DNA of 64,000 bases from assembly GCF_003335505.1 (NCBI RefSeq), contig NZ_QPEX01000017.1, positions 61,995 to 125,994 on the forward strand, in the 5' to 3' direction. The notes under the pieces are model-generated. The model saw nothing but the letters and a program-made list of their open reading frames with translations, was not told the DNA's origin and did not search any database. Each line of letters opens with the position of its first letter. Positions within the stretch are counted from its first letter, which is position 1. The translations under genes and the position numbers were made by a program. Positions 18,267 to 27,199 of the stretch are shown in pieces. This DNA comes from Bremerella cremea. GTDB taxonomy: Bacteria; Planctomycetota; Planctomycetia; Pirellulales; Pirellulaceae.

Positions 18267-19211
18267 TCAGGGAATTGGAGTCTCCGGCAACTCCAGGGCA
18301 ACGCCATCGATGCCCCCTGTCGCGACAAATGCTTCTAAGGCTTCCTGGTTGGCCCGTACGTCATGGACGCGAATGATTTGAATCCCGAGCCGAGCCAACG
18401 TGAGGGTTGCCCCAACAGTCGCGAGAGTGCGGTCTTTGTCCTTGTCGCCAAGTAGCTTCGCCAGAAAGCCTTTGCGCGAGTGGCCAACCAAAATCGGGCA
18501 GCCCAACGTATGGAACTCGTCGCACTTGGCCATCAGGTCGAGGTTATGCTGATGTGTCTTGCCGAAGCCGATACCTGGATCAAGACATATCTTCGAGCGA
18601 TCGATGCCAGCGTAACGCAGTTGGCGATAACGTGCTTGCAGGTAGTCGAAAATATCGAGCACAACGTCGTCGTATTGGGGGTCGTCTTGCATTGTCTGCG
18701 GTGTGCCTTGCATGTGCATGGCACAGATCCCAACCCCGGTTTCGACCGCCAAAGGAACCATCTCGGGATCGGCTTCTAAACCGCTGATATCGTTGATGAT
18801 TTCTACCCCGGCAGAGATTGCTTCCTTGGCAACGGCTGCCTTGGTGGTATCGATGGAAAGGGGAATATGAACCGCTTCATGAACGGCTTCGATAATCGGA
18901 ATGACCCGTCGTAATTCTTCCTCGACAGAAACCGGATCGGCGTAGGGGCGTGTACTTTCTCCGCCGATATCAAGGATCGAAGCACCATCGGCTTCCATTT
19001 GCAACGCACGGTCGACGACCGCTTTAACGTCCAGCCCTTTTCCTGTGGAAGAAAATTGTCCCCCATCCGAGAAGCTGTCTGGGGTGACGTTTAAAATACC
19101 CATCAATTTGGGAAGCCGATCAAACCGGAATTTCTTCGTACGAAGATTCCAGGTAATCGCGCGGTAGGGATAGCGTTCGGCGAGTGTTGTGCTGTGTGGG
19201 ATCGATTTCAT
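18267..19211 (-). CDS. folP: Dihydropteroate synthase
   Basis: A 314-residue enzyme that condenses p-aminobenzoate with hydroxymethyl-dihydropterin diphosphate in folate synthesis and is the target of sulfonamides. Both family signatures are present: MGILNVTPDSFSDGG near residue 37 and the GESTRP loop; DPGIGFGK and GHSRKGF complete the pterin and pABA sites. A ~25-residue N-terminal extension precedes the barrel. It lies 43 bases after the lptE-like gene. Confidence 0.97.
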   Translation of the reverse strand: MKSIPHSTTLAERYPYRAITWNLRTKKFRFDRLPKLMGILNVTPDSFSDGGQFSSTGKGLDVKAVVDRALQMEADGASILDIGGESTRPYADPVSVEEELRRVIPIIEAVHEAVHIPLSIDTTKAAVAKEAISAGVEIINDISGLEADPEMVPLAVETGVGICAMHMQGTPQTMQDDPQYDDVVLDIFDYLQARYRQLRYAGIDRSKICLDPGIGFGKTHQHNLDLMAKCDEFHTLGCPILVGHSRKGFLAKLLGDKDKDRTLATVGATLTLARLGIQIIRVHDVRANQEALEAFVATGGIDGVALELPETPIP

Positions 19212-19253
19212 AGAGGTAGTCTACCAAGGGAAGGGATATCTCAAATCCCGCGA

Positions 19254-19805
19254 TCACCAAGGAGCCTGCATATTTTCGACAACTTGTTTGGCGAAGGCAT
19301 CAATGGCCTCTTGCTGGGCGGTGACGATGGTTTGACCAACTTCTGGGTAGAGAATACCACGGGCGGTAATCGTGCCGGTCTTGAGAATTTGGGACAGACT
19401 GACAGTTGTTGGCTGGCGAATCAACTGGCCGCGCTGGTCATACCATTCATATTGAATTTGGAGATCTTCTCGCAAAATACGAGGGTCGTCGAGTGGGTTC
19501 GTCCCCTGGACAAATTTGTCGTCCCGCACAATGGTCCCCCGCAAGACACTATCGGCTGATTCTGCATCGGCGATTCGATAGGGAGAAGTGTCTTCAATCT
19601 CACGGATAATCTGTTCCGTTAATCGCTCGCCAAGATCGCGGCGGAAGCTCTCCGACTTGAAGATGGGAACATGTACGGAATGAATGTCAGGCCGAAATAG
19701 GCTGCGATTGCCAAACTGGTAATGCACACAACCGGTCATGTTGGCCAACGCCATTCCGGCGGCGGCCAACAGGAAATTGCGGCGATTGGTGTGTTGGTTT
19801 GGCAT
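19254..19805 (-). CDS. lptE: LptE-like lipopolysaccharide-assembly lipoprotein
   Basis: A 183-residue predicted lipoprotein with lipobox cysteine at residue 26 (ANMTGC) and a twin-arginine-like RRNFLLA start. The mature part, with YQFGNRSLFRPDIHSVHVP and FRRDLGERLTEQIIREIE, matches the planctomycete-type LptE family, whose members sit in the outer membrane and form the LPS translocon plug with LptD. It lies 25 bases downstream of the bamD-like gene, in an envelope-biogenesis context. The family is divergent, so the symbol is by similarity of layout. Confidence 0.8.
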   Translation of the reverse strand: MPNQHTNRRNFLLAAAGMALANMTGCVHYQFGNRSLFRPDIHSVHVPIFKSESFRRDLGERLTEQIIREIEDTSPYRIADAESADSVLRGTIVRDDKFVQGTNPLDDPRILREDLQIQYEWYDQRGQLIRQPTTVSLSQILKTGTITARGILYPEVGQTIVTAQQEAIDAFAKQVVENMQAPW

Positions 19806-19829
19806 GAGGTAAAAGCGGACGATTAAATG

Positions 19830-21098
19830 TTAGCGGCGAGTTGTGTCTTGATCTGGCTGAGTCGCGATACTTTCGATCGGAGTTGCCGAAGCCTGTGGAA
19901 GATCTTTGCGGCGATCGAGCCAGCTGTAAAGGAATTCCCCAGGCGGAGTCGGTGTGTCGGGGCGCCCTTCGATTTCAACCAATCGATCTTTCGCTGTGGT
20001 GGCCATGTTGGATGAAGGGAACTGATCAATAATTTTCTTGTAGTAGTGTCGGGCTCCGGCGAAGTCGCTCCGCTGATCGTAGAAGGCGGCCATGTACCAG
20101 AGGCGTTGAGCTTTGGCGGCGCGGATGTCGTAATCGAGTTTCTCGATAACTTCGATGTTCTCCTGCGTCTTTTCAGGAAATTGTCGCTTCATGCGGGTGA
20201 GCAGTTTTTCGGCTTCATCTAAAGGTTTGCCATCGTAGGCTGGCCCTTGGTAGACCTTCATCTTGGTAACCACGCCCAAGTAGTGAGCATTGAATTGGTG
20301 TTCGCTGGTTGGGAAGTTCTGCCGCAAGTCGGTGTAGAAGCGATCTGCGGTTTCAAAGTTGGCTTCGCGGAAATGGGCATTCGCGGCGGCCAGGGTGGCA
20401 TCATCAGCGAGATCTCCCGTCGGATCGTCCAGACGAATCAAGTCGAATAACTTGATGGCATTGCCAAAGCTGTCGAACGTTGGCATCTGCTGGTCGGTGA
20501 AGTTCGGTTGAATTGCCCAGGGACGGTCTTTGTTGAAGCGATCTAACCAATACCGGGCCAGTTTAAAACGACGTACGTCGATAACGTCGAGGTGCTTGGT
20601 ATTGGGGTGTTTCTTGATCAGGTTGTCGTACTGCGTGGTCGCGTCGGCGTAGTAATCGATGAAGAAGTAACACTCGCCCGCGTACATGAGCGAATCTTCT
20701 TCGATGGAGGTGCCTGGCTGGTAGAGGGCGGCTCGTCGAAAGTATCCGGCCGCTTCAAGCATCTTCTTTTCGCGTGCCGCTCCCTCGGTGGCCAAACCTT
20801 CTTCGTACAAGGCTTCCCCTTGAGCGAATAACTGCTTGGCCAGAGTCTTGTCTTTACTGTTTTGGCCGGTCACTTCTAAGGCTCTTTGCCCTACACCGGT
20901 TGGGTCCCACCAAGCACGATCGGCTGTCGGTGCTGCGTCGGGGGATTGCCCCCGTTGCACTTCTTCTTCGTAACTTACCTGAGAGACACGATTAAACGAG
21001 GTGGAAGGCGGAGTGGGATCTTGTTGACCCAAGCTCGTGCAGCCCACCGCAGTGAGAGCCGAAAGAAGGCTGATCGTGAGAATCAAAGATGTTTTCAT
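19830..21098 (-). CDS. bamD: BamD-like outer membrane assembly lipoprotein (TPR)
   Basis: A 422-residue lipoprotein with signal sequence and lipobox LTAVGC, Cys20 being the acylated residue. The mature region has tetratricopeptide-like helical pairs (AGYFRRAALYQPG, AGECYFFIDYYADATTQYDNL, AAFYDQRSDFAGARHYYKKI), as in BamD/ComL/YfiO, which with BamA inserts beta-barrel proteins. The frame is open to 21266, but that start would overlap recO; AAGGAAG eleven bases before 21098 marks the real ATG. It is longer than E. coli BamD (~245 residues), as planctomycete versions often are. Confidence 0.82.
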   Translation of the reverse strand: MKTSLILTISLLSALTAVGCTSLGQQDPTPPSTSFNRVSQVSYEEEVQRGQSPDAAPTADRAWWDPTGVGQRALEVTGQNSKDKTLAKQLFAQGEALYEEGLATEGAAREKKMLEAAGYFRRAALYQPGTSIEEDSLMYAGECYFFIDYYADATTQYDNLIKKHPNTKHLDVIDVRRFKLARYWLDRFNKDRPWAIQPNFTDQQMPTFDSFGNAIKLFDLIRLDDPTGDLADDATLAAANAHFREANFETADRFYTDLRQNFPTSEHQFNAHYLGVVTKMKVYQGPAYDGKPLDEAEKLLTRMKRQFPEKTQENIEVIEKLDYDIRAAKAQRLWYMAAFYDQRSDFAGARHYYKKIIDQFPSSNMATTAKDRLVEIEGRPDTPTPPGEFLYSWLDRRKDLPQASATPIESIATQPDQDTTRR

Positions 21099-21139
21099 TA
21101 TCGCGGACTTCCTTGCCCAGTGCGTTATCCAACCCGAGT

Positions 21140-21892
21140 TCAGATGGCGAGAATCCTCAGGTATTCTCGTAATCTGGGTGTCTTGCCCAGGGTATGGCTC
21201 ATGTATCGGTTGACGAGTGCCCGGACTTCCATGGCCAGGCGAGGTGGAATTTCTGTTGTCTTCCAACGCTCGTCTTCTGCGGCGTAAATCGAAAGCAATT
21301 TGAGCGAATCGACCGCCACATCAATCACGTGACGATGACCGCTCCGTGCTCGTTTCGATAGCACGCCACCGGCGAGTAGTCCAAATGGAGTACGTCCGCT
21401 ATCAGCAATTGGTTCTCCTGTTTCAACGCATTGCGTTAACTCAGGCAATTGGCCGAGGTAGCGAAGTAGCATCATTTCGAACCGCAACACCAAAGGAGCA
21501 ACCTCTTGCAGATCGTTTAATTGGGAAAGTACCCGCTCGGACAAACGAAAAAGTTTCTGGTATGGGTCGGAACGGTCGGTCATCTCAGCTAACAGCTCAG
21601 CCACGTAGTAGCCAGCATAAAGATGATCGACACTCTTCTGTCCTGCACGAAACCTTCGTTCGACTTTCGCTTCGGTCAGCAAGTCGAGGCTGTCGCTTTT
21701 TTTGTGGAGGAAGACTATTCGACTTACGGTCAAAACGTCAAGAGCAGACTCAAACGGGCTCTTAGGACGCTTGCATCCTTTGGCCAATGCTGTAATCTTG
21801 CCGAAATCCTCGGTAAATAGCGTGACAACCGAGGATGTCTCGCTGAAATCGACGGTCCGAATCACAATTGCTAGCGTCTTTTCCGCCGACAT
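21140..21892 (-). CDS. recO: DNA repair protein RecO
   Basis: A 250-residue protein of the RecFOR pathway that binds single-stranded DNA and loads RecA at gaps. The N-terminal OB-fold begins TLAIVIRTVDFSETSSVVTLF with the expected EDFGKITALAKG strand, and the C-terminal part is helical. The usual zinc-binding cysteines of RecO are not evident; only one Cys (TQCVETG) appears at that place. It lies in the order CNNM-recO-bamD on the minus strand. Confidence 0.92.
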   Translation of the reverse strand: MSAEKTLAIVIRTVDFSETSSVVTLFTEDFGKITALAKGCKRPKSPFESALDVLTVSRIVFLHKKSDSLDLLTEAKVERRFRAGQKSVDHLYAGYYVAELLAEMTDRSDPYQKLFRLSERVLSQLNDLQEVAPLVLRFEMMLLRYLGQLPELTQCVETGEPIADSGRTPFGLLAGGVLSKRARSGHRHVIDVAVDSLKLLSIYAAEDERWKTTEIPPRLAMEVRALVNRYMSHTLGKTPRLREYLRILAI

Positions 21893-21980
21893 GAAATAAA
21901 GCTTTTAGGTTGAGAGATGCCTCTGATATCACTGCATGCTTGCCCGGCGATGATACCGCGAGCGAAAGATTGCTCAAAGA

Positions 21981-23276
21981 TCAGGCCGTTTGCGCTTTGT
22001 TTTGCTTGGAGCGTGTCAGACGCAATTGATGAATTCGGCGGCGATCGGCGGCGACCACTTGAATGCTGATATCACCCACTTGCAGGGTCTCGCCGGGCTT
22101 GGGAATCCGCCGCATCATGTGAATGACCAGACCGCCGATGGTGTCGTAGTCGTCCTCTTCGGGAAGTTCCATGCTGAGGACTTCGTTGATGTCTTCGACA
22201 TGGGCTTTGCCGGTAACGTCCGCTTCTTCATCCGAAACTTGAATGATGCCGTTATCCGTTTCGTCGAGGTCATGCTCGTCGACGATTTCTCCCACGATTT
22301 CTTCCAGTACGTCTTCAATCGTGACAAGGCCGGTTACGGCGTGGTATTCATCAACCACCAAAGCCAAGTGAGTATGTTTGCGGAGGAAGTATTTCAGCAG
22401 TTCGCTGACGGTCATGCTTTGTGGAACGTGAATGACCGGGCGAGAAAGTTCCAGGAGCGATTTGCGGGTCGTTTCGGGACGGGCCAGTTCCGGCAGAAGA
22501 TCTTTGACGTACAAAAGCCCTGCGAAGTTGTCGCGTGAGCCATCCCAAATGGGGATACGAGTTCGACCGGTCTTGGAAATGAATTCGACCGTTTCCCACC
22601 ACGATGTTGTGGCCGCCAAAGCATCGATATCGGAGCGGGGCGTCATAATGCTCACGGTTTCGGTGTCGTCCAGCTCCATTACCCCTTCGATCATTTCCCG
22701 AGCATCTTCTTCGATGTGACCTTCTCGAATGGCTTCCGTGACGATGGTGCGGATTTCTTCTTCGAACTCTTCCTCTTCGTCGGTTGGTTCGTCTAAGATC
22801 CCTGCGGCTCGCTTCATGACCCCACCGATAAAATGAACACCAAAGGTCACCGGGTAGAAGATCGTCGCGACCGACGACCACAATGGCCAGGTGTAATAGA
22901 TGTAGGCAGGCCCAAAATGTTCGGCGATAGCCCAGGGAAGCCAAACCATGGCTACCATCAAGACAAGCGTTACCCCGACCACATCCCCTAGGAACGTGTA
23001 GGAATCGAGAATGGTCTCGGTACGCGAACCCAGCAGCCAGGCCTGACTCGAAATCAGGAAGATCGCCAAGCTAAGCACCTGCAATGCCTGGGCCGAGAGA
23101 GCTGCCAGTTCGTGGTGCTCGTGAATGATACTAAATAGCTGCGGGCGATCCTTCTTCTCGCAATATTCCTCCAGATCGTGCCATAGCATGTCGGGCAAGA
23201 TCGTGGCCGCGATCGAAGTTAAGATGAGGACCAGCAAACTGGATGTGGAGAGCCAGATAAATAGCGTCGGTCCCAT
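21981..23276 (-). CDS. CNNM/CorC-family membrane protein (DUF21-CBS-CorC_HlyC)
   Basis: A 431-residue protein with an N-terminal DUF21 membrane domain (four hydrophobic segments within ~1-155), a pair of CBS domains (~200-320, starting at MTPRSDIDAL) and a C-terminal CorC_HlyC domain (~335-420). Family members transport or sense Mg2+ or Co2+ at the inner membrane, with the CBS pair binding ATP-Mg. The gene begins four bases past the ybeY stop and is followed by recO. The ion is not determined from sequence. Confidence 0.92.
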   Translation of the reverse strand: MGPTLFIWLSTSSLLVLILTSIAATILPDMLWHDLEEYCEKKDRPQLFSIIHEHHELAALSAQALQVLSLAIFLISSQAWLLGSRTETILDSYTFLGDVVGVTLVLMVAMVWLPWAIAEHFGPAYIYYTWPLWSSVATIFYPVTFGVHFIGGVMKRAAGILDEPTDEEEEFEEEIRTIVTEAIREGHIEEDAREMIEGVMELDDTETVSIMTPRSDIDALAATTSWWETVEFISKTGRTRIPIWDGSRDNFAGLLYVKDLLPELARPETTRKSLLELSRPVIHVPQSMTVSELLKYFLRKHTHLALVVDEYHAVTGLVTIEDVLEEIVGEIVDEHDLDETDNGIIQVSDEEADVTGKAHVEDINEVLSMELPEEDDYDTIGGLVIHMMRRIPKPGETLQVGDISIQVVAADRRRIHQLRLTRSKQNKAQTA

Positions 23277-23279
23277 CGC

Positions 23280-23762
23280 TTACAAAGCTCCTTGATTAGG
23301 GATACCGGACGCAGCGGCTTGCCCATCGTACTCGATGCCTAGTTGCCGCAAGTAATGCTGTTCTAAGCGTCGCATTTCGGCCCGATCATGATCTTCGTGA
23401 TCGTCGTATCCTGCTAGATGTAAGCAGCCGTGGACAACGTACAGGGTCATTTCCTTTTCAATGGTCCAAGCATGTTGCTTTGCTTCCTCAGCCGCATACT
23501 GAGCACTGAGCATGATCTCGCCGGAAAGGAAGTCTTCGGCTTGATCCATGGGAAAGGTGATCACATCGGTGGGGTAGTCGTGCTGCAGAAAGCGGACATT
23601 GAACTCGTGGATTTCCGCATTATCGACCACGGCGATCCCGACTTCGCCGCGTGGGAAACCTTCGCCGGAGAAAACGGCTTGGACGGCTTGGTGAAAGAGT
23701 TGGTCCGGTATTGGGAATTCGGACTGGCGATTGGTTATATCGATTTCGTACGAGGAGGACAT
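23280..23762 (-). CDS. ybeY: Endoribonuclease YbeY (16S rRNA maturation)
   Basis: A 160-residue metal-dependent RNase needed for 16S rRNA 3'-end maturation and ribosome quality control. The metal site reads HGCLHLAGYDDH: the usual third His position is Asp and the His follows one residue later. The frame runs up to 23810, but the ATG at 23762, eleven bases past the pgpH stop, gives the correct family length. Its place after phoH and pgpH is a conserved bacterial gene order. Confidence 0.95.
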   Translation of the reverse strand: MSSSYEIDITNRQSEFPIPDQLFHQAVQAVFSGEGFPRGEVGIAVVDNAEIHEFNVRFLQHDYPTDVITFPMDQAEDFLSGEIMLSAQYAAEEAKQHAWTIEKEMTLYVVHGCLHLAGYDDHEDHDRAEMRRLEQHYLRQLGIEYDGQAAASGIPNQGAL

Positions 23763-23772
23763 CCGTCTCGCT

Positions 23773-26058
23773 TTAAGCTGGCTGCGAACTAGGGTATTTA
23801 ACACGACCATGATACACAGCGGTTAGACTTTTCGTCACGCTGTTTTGAATTTGGCGGAGTTCCTGCAAAGTGAGGCCGCATTCGTCGAACTGGCCATCGA
23901 GCAAGCGTTTCATCGAGAGCTCTTCCACCAGAGCTTCGATGCGGGCCGAGGTGGGTTCGACCAGCGTTCGGCAGGCACTTTCGACCGCGTCGCAAATCAT
24001 CAGCACGGCGGCTTCCTTGGTTTGCGGCTTAGGCCCAGGGTAGCGATAAATGGCTTCGTCCACCTCGCGCTCGTCCGGGTTGGCTTCCACTTTGGCGCTG
24101 GCCACGCGGTAGAAATACTCGACCAGGGTCGTGCCGTGATGTTGTTCGATGAAATCAATAATCGCCCGTGGCAGGCGGTTCTGGCGGGCCAGATCGGCAC
24201 CATCTTTCACGTGGGCGATGATCACTAGTGTACTGATTGCCGGGTTTAAGCCATCGTGCCGGTTATTGGAAGCGTTTTGGTTTTCGACAAAGTACTCTGG
24301 CTTGAGCATCTTTCCGATGTCGTGAAAGTAAGCCCCTACACGCACCAGCAAGCCGTTTGCACGGATCGAATCCGCAGCAGCTTCCGCGATCGAAGCGACG
24401 GTGATGGAGTGGTTGTAAGTACCAGGGGCACGCTGAGCGAGCTTCTGCAGCAGAGGATGGGCCGCATCCCCCAGTTCCAGCAAGCTGATATCGGTAAGAA
24501 TTCCGTACGCTTTTTCGACGAAGGGCAAGAGCACGGTCATCAAAATACCAGCCCCTACAGCGTAAGCACCTTGCCTGGCGGCTGCCTCTAGCAGCGCCAG
24601 GGTAGCCGGTTGTCCCGCGACGATGCTAACTCCGTAATTTGTCGCGAAAGCGACGACACCAGCCCATAGGCCAACAAAGAGCAGCTTATTGCGACTGCGA
24701 ATCCGTGTCATCGACAACGTAGCTGCGCTACAAGTGGCCGCCACCGTGACAAAACTGACTAAGCTCGATCCGCTTGTCAGCACGATTGCCAAACTCACAC
24801 AGGCCGTCACCAACAGGGCAAACTCTTGCTGGTAGACAATTGATATGGTCATTGCCAAGATCATCACCACCAAAACCTCGGCTTGCCAGCGATCGTCAAA
24901 CCAATAGCCAAGGGCAATTGTGGCGCATGTGGGCGCTAGGAATAGGAGGAATTCGTTGAGATCTTTAAGAATACGGGGGCACTTAACCACCAAATAAATC
25001 GCGCACAAGGCACCTAGGGCGTAGTACATGCCTAAGATGGCCAACGAATAGATTGTCTTGGAAAGAAAGCTCCGTTGATCGCAATAGGCCTGATGTTCGC
25101 TCCGCAGTAAAGCCAGCTCTGCCCCATTGAGGGGAATACCGGCAGGCACGACGGCGTCTTTTGTGGAGTAGATATGCTGCAACTTTTCCACGGCTTTGAC
25201 CGCTTTCTCTCGCTCAAGCGTAGTGGCAGCTCGATCAAAAGTAAGCGTGCCCGGCAAGTTCTTTTCGACCCAGAAATCGACCGCTTCGACCAGGAATTTA
25301 ATATCTTCCCCTTTGGCGAGTTCCTCCAGTTCTAATTGAAGGCTCTTGCGGATCTTTTCGAGAACCTGGGCGCGGAGGACATCGTTGAGCGAGATGATTT
25401 GTTGATTGGAATTAGGGCCAGGGGTTACCACGATGATACTGGCGGCCTGGCCTTGTTTCAGTTCGAGTTGATCGGGGGCCATGATGCCGCGCGAGGCGAA
25501 CGGTTTAAACGCGGTTTCCACTCGTTGTTGAAACGCATTCAGCATTCCTTCCCGCTGGAAGAGCGTTTTTAAACGGATGAACTGCTCTTCTCGCTCTTTA
25601 GGGTTCAGCGGGGCAACGTTTTCGTCGGCGATAGGGAAGAACTCGTTCCAGAGACGTTCGACCTCGGCGTCGAACTGCTTGGCCTGAGTGAGTTGGTTGA
25701 TGATGGTCTGCAAGCGCGTTCGCATCTGTTCCAGGCGGGCCGGATCGTTGTTATAAACCGACATCGCTGCGTTTTCTGCATCTCGCTCGGCTGTTGTGGT
25801 GGCCAAGTCGTCGTCCACCGAGAATTGCACGCGTGGATGGATCTCGGCCGGCGGAACATAACCAAGGCGATACTGCATTGGTGGGTTCCACGCACCGGTG
25901 ACCAGCCACAAAGCGACAGCCGCGAACAGAGCGCACGCTAAATAGAGAAGCTTGTCTGGGTGCGAAAGCTCGGAGACAAAGCGCCGGAATGTTCCTGGAG
26001 GAAGCTCCAACGCTTGAATGCGTTTGCCACGTTTTCTGGTTTTACCGGGAGGGGCCAT
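23773..26058 (-). CDS. pgpH: 7TMR-HD phosphohydrolase, PgpH-like
   Basis: A 761-residue inner-membrane protein. After a basic N-terminus there is a first membrane helix (~37-58), a large extracytoplasmic region (~60-340, 7TMR-HDED type), a bundle of about seven membrane helices (~340-525) and a cytoplasmic HD domain (~550-720) with the motif YFHDIGKM and HHGTT. The family degrades cyclic di-AMP. It is four bases from phoH and precedes ybeY, as in many bacteria. Whether this organism makes cyclic di-AMP is not shown by this window. Confidence 0.93.
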   Translation of the reverse strand: MAPPGKTRKRGKRIQALELPPGTFRRFVSELSHPDKLLYLACALFAAVALWLVTGAWNPPMQYRLGYVPPAEIHPRVQFSVDDDLATTTAERDAENAAMSVYNNDPARLEQMRTRLQTIINQLTQAKQFDAEVERLWNEFFPIADENVAPLNPKEREEQFIRLKTLFQREGMLNAFQQRVETAFKPFASRGIMAPDQLELKQGQAASIIVVTPGPNSNQQIISLNDVLRAQVLEKIRKSLQLELEELAKGEDIKFLVEAVDFWVEKNLPGTLTFDRAATTLEREKAVKAVEKLQHIYSTKDAVVPAGIPLNGAELALLRSEHQAYCDQRSFLSKTIYSLAILGMYYALGALCAIYLVVKCPRILKDLNEFLLFLAPTCATIALGYWFDDRWQAEVLVVMILAMTISIVYQQEFALLVTACVSLAIVLTSGSSLVSFVTVAATCSAATLSMTRIRSRNKLLFVGLWAGVVAFATNYGVSIVAGQPATLALLEAAARQGAYAVGAGILMTVLLPFVEKAYGILTDISLLELGDAAHPLLQKLAQRAPGTYNHSITVASIAEAAADSIRANGLLVRVGAYFHDIGKMLKPEYFVENQNASNNRHDGLNPAISTLVIIAHVKDGADLARQNRLPRAIIDFIEQHHGTTLVEYFYRVASAKVEANPDEREVDEAIYRYPGPKPQTKEAAVLMICDAVESACRTLVEPTSARIEALVEELSMKRLLDGQFDECGLTLQELRQIQNSVTKSLTAVYHGRVKYPSSQPA

Positions 26059-26061
26059 AGT

Positions 26062-27027
26062 TTATTGGTGCCCTTCCGAACTGGGTTCGCTATCGGAACC
26101 TGATTCGTAGGCGTCCACAATCTTTTGCACCAGCGGGTGACGCTGGATATCCGCGTTGGTTAACTCGACTCGGCAAATACCATCGATATTTTGTAGGCGG
26201 TAAAGCGCATCCGTCAAACCGCTTTTTACTCTTGGCGGCAAGTCATTTTGCGTGATGTCGCCGCTAATGACCATCCGTGAATCTTTGCCCATGCGGGTTA
26301 GGAACATTTTCATCTGAGCCGTCGTCGTGTTCTGGGCTTCGTCCAGAATGATAAAGGCGTTCTTCAAGGTACGCCCCCGCATAAAGGCCAACGGCACCAC
26401 TTCGATCACATCGGTCGCCATGTACTGCGTGATTAGATTCGGCTCCATCATTTCGGTGAGCGAATCGAGCATCGGACGCAGGTATGGGTTGATCTTTTCA
26501 TACAATGTTCCGGGCAAAAAGCCAAGCTGTTCGCCAGCTTCGACTGCCGGACGTACCAGTACAATCTTCCCAATTCGGTCTTCCAGCAACGCCTCGACGG
26601 CCATGGCAACGGCTAGGTAAGTCTTGCCGGTACCAGCTGGGCCGAGGGCAAACACCAGGTTGTGATCGCGAATCGCCTCGACGTATTTCTCTTGTCCCGG
26701 CGTGCGAGGTTTAACACTGCTTCCTTTTTGGAAGGTCGCAATTGGAATTGTACGACGTGGAATCAGCTCGCCTTCGACTTCAGCCAACGCTTCATCGAGA
26801 TCTTCCTTATGCAGGGCTCCATTTCGTTCGATGCGATGGCGCAGATCTTCCACCACTCGGATCGCTTTGGCGACTGCACGTTCTTCGCCAGAAATACTGA
26901 CGCGCTCGTCGCGATGCGTGATGGTGACATGCAACGAATCACGGATACGCCGCAAGTGCTGATCGCGGCTACCGAAAAGTTGGAGGACCGACGCGTGGTC
27001 TAAAAATTTGATCGTCGCTTCGTACAT
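26062..27027 (-). CDS. phoH: PhoH-like ATPase/RNA helicase-like protein
   Basis: A 321-residue protein with an N-terminal KH-like region (~1-90) and a P-loop ATPase core. Walker A is G-P-A-G-T-G-K-T near residue 135, and FIILDEAQN is Walker B; TRMGKDSRMVISGD is the third family motif. PhoH/PhoL proteins act with YbeY in RNA metabolism. It is the first gene of a long minus-strand run continuing through folP, and has a 172-base gap upstream in which its promoter may lie. Confidence 0.96.
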   Translation of the reverse strand: MYEATIKFLDHASVLQLFGSRDQHLRRIRDSLHVTITHRDERVSISGEERAVAKAIRVVEDLRHRIERNGALHKEDLDEALAEVEGELIPRRTIPIATFQKGSSVKPRTPGQEKYVEAIRDHNLVFALGPAGTGKTYLAVAMAVEALLEDRIGKIVLVRPAVEAGEQLGFLPGTLYEKINPYLRPMLDSLTEMMEPNLITQYMATDVIEVVPLAFMRGRTLKNAFIILDEAQNTTTAQMKMFLTRMGKDSRMVISGDITQNDLPPRVKSGLTDALYRLQNIDGICRVELTNADIQRHPLVQKIVDAYESGSDSEPSSEGHQ

Positions 27028-27199
27028 TGCTTGGGCATAATCCCCGTAAGGAAGAATTCCTACGTCAAAATATAGACAATGTTTTGTGCGGGGGAATCAT
27101 CAATGTGCGATGAAGAGTTGTAACTCGTTAGTTTGAAATTAGTTAGGTGTTTTGGGGAAATAAGGTGCCAAGCGGTCGATTCCTTATATCCCTCCTACC

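Noticed and set aside
19830..21266. The 56-residue N-terminal extension of the bamD-like frame
   Set aside because: It would run into recO and precedes an obvious lipoprotein signal with a ribosome binding site at 21098.
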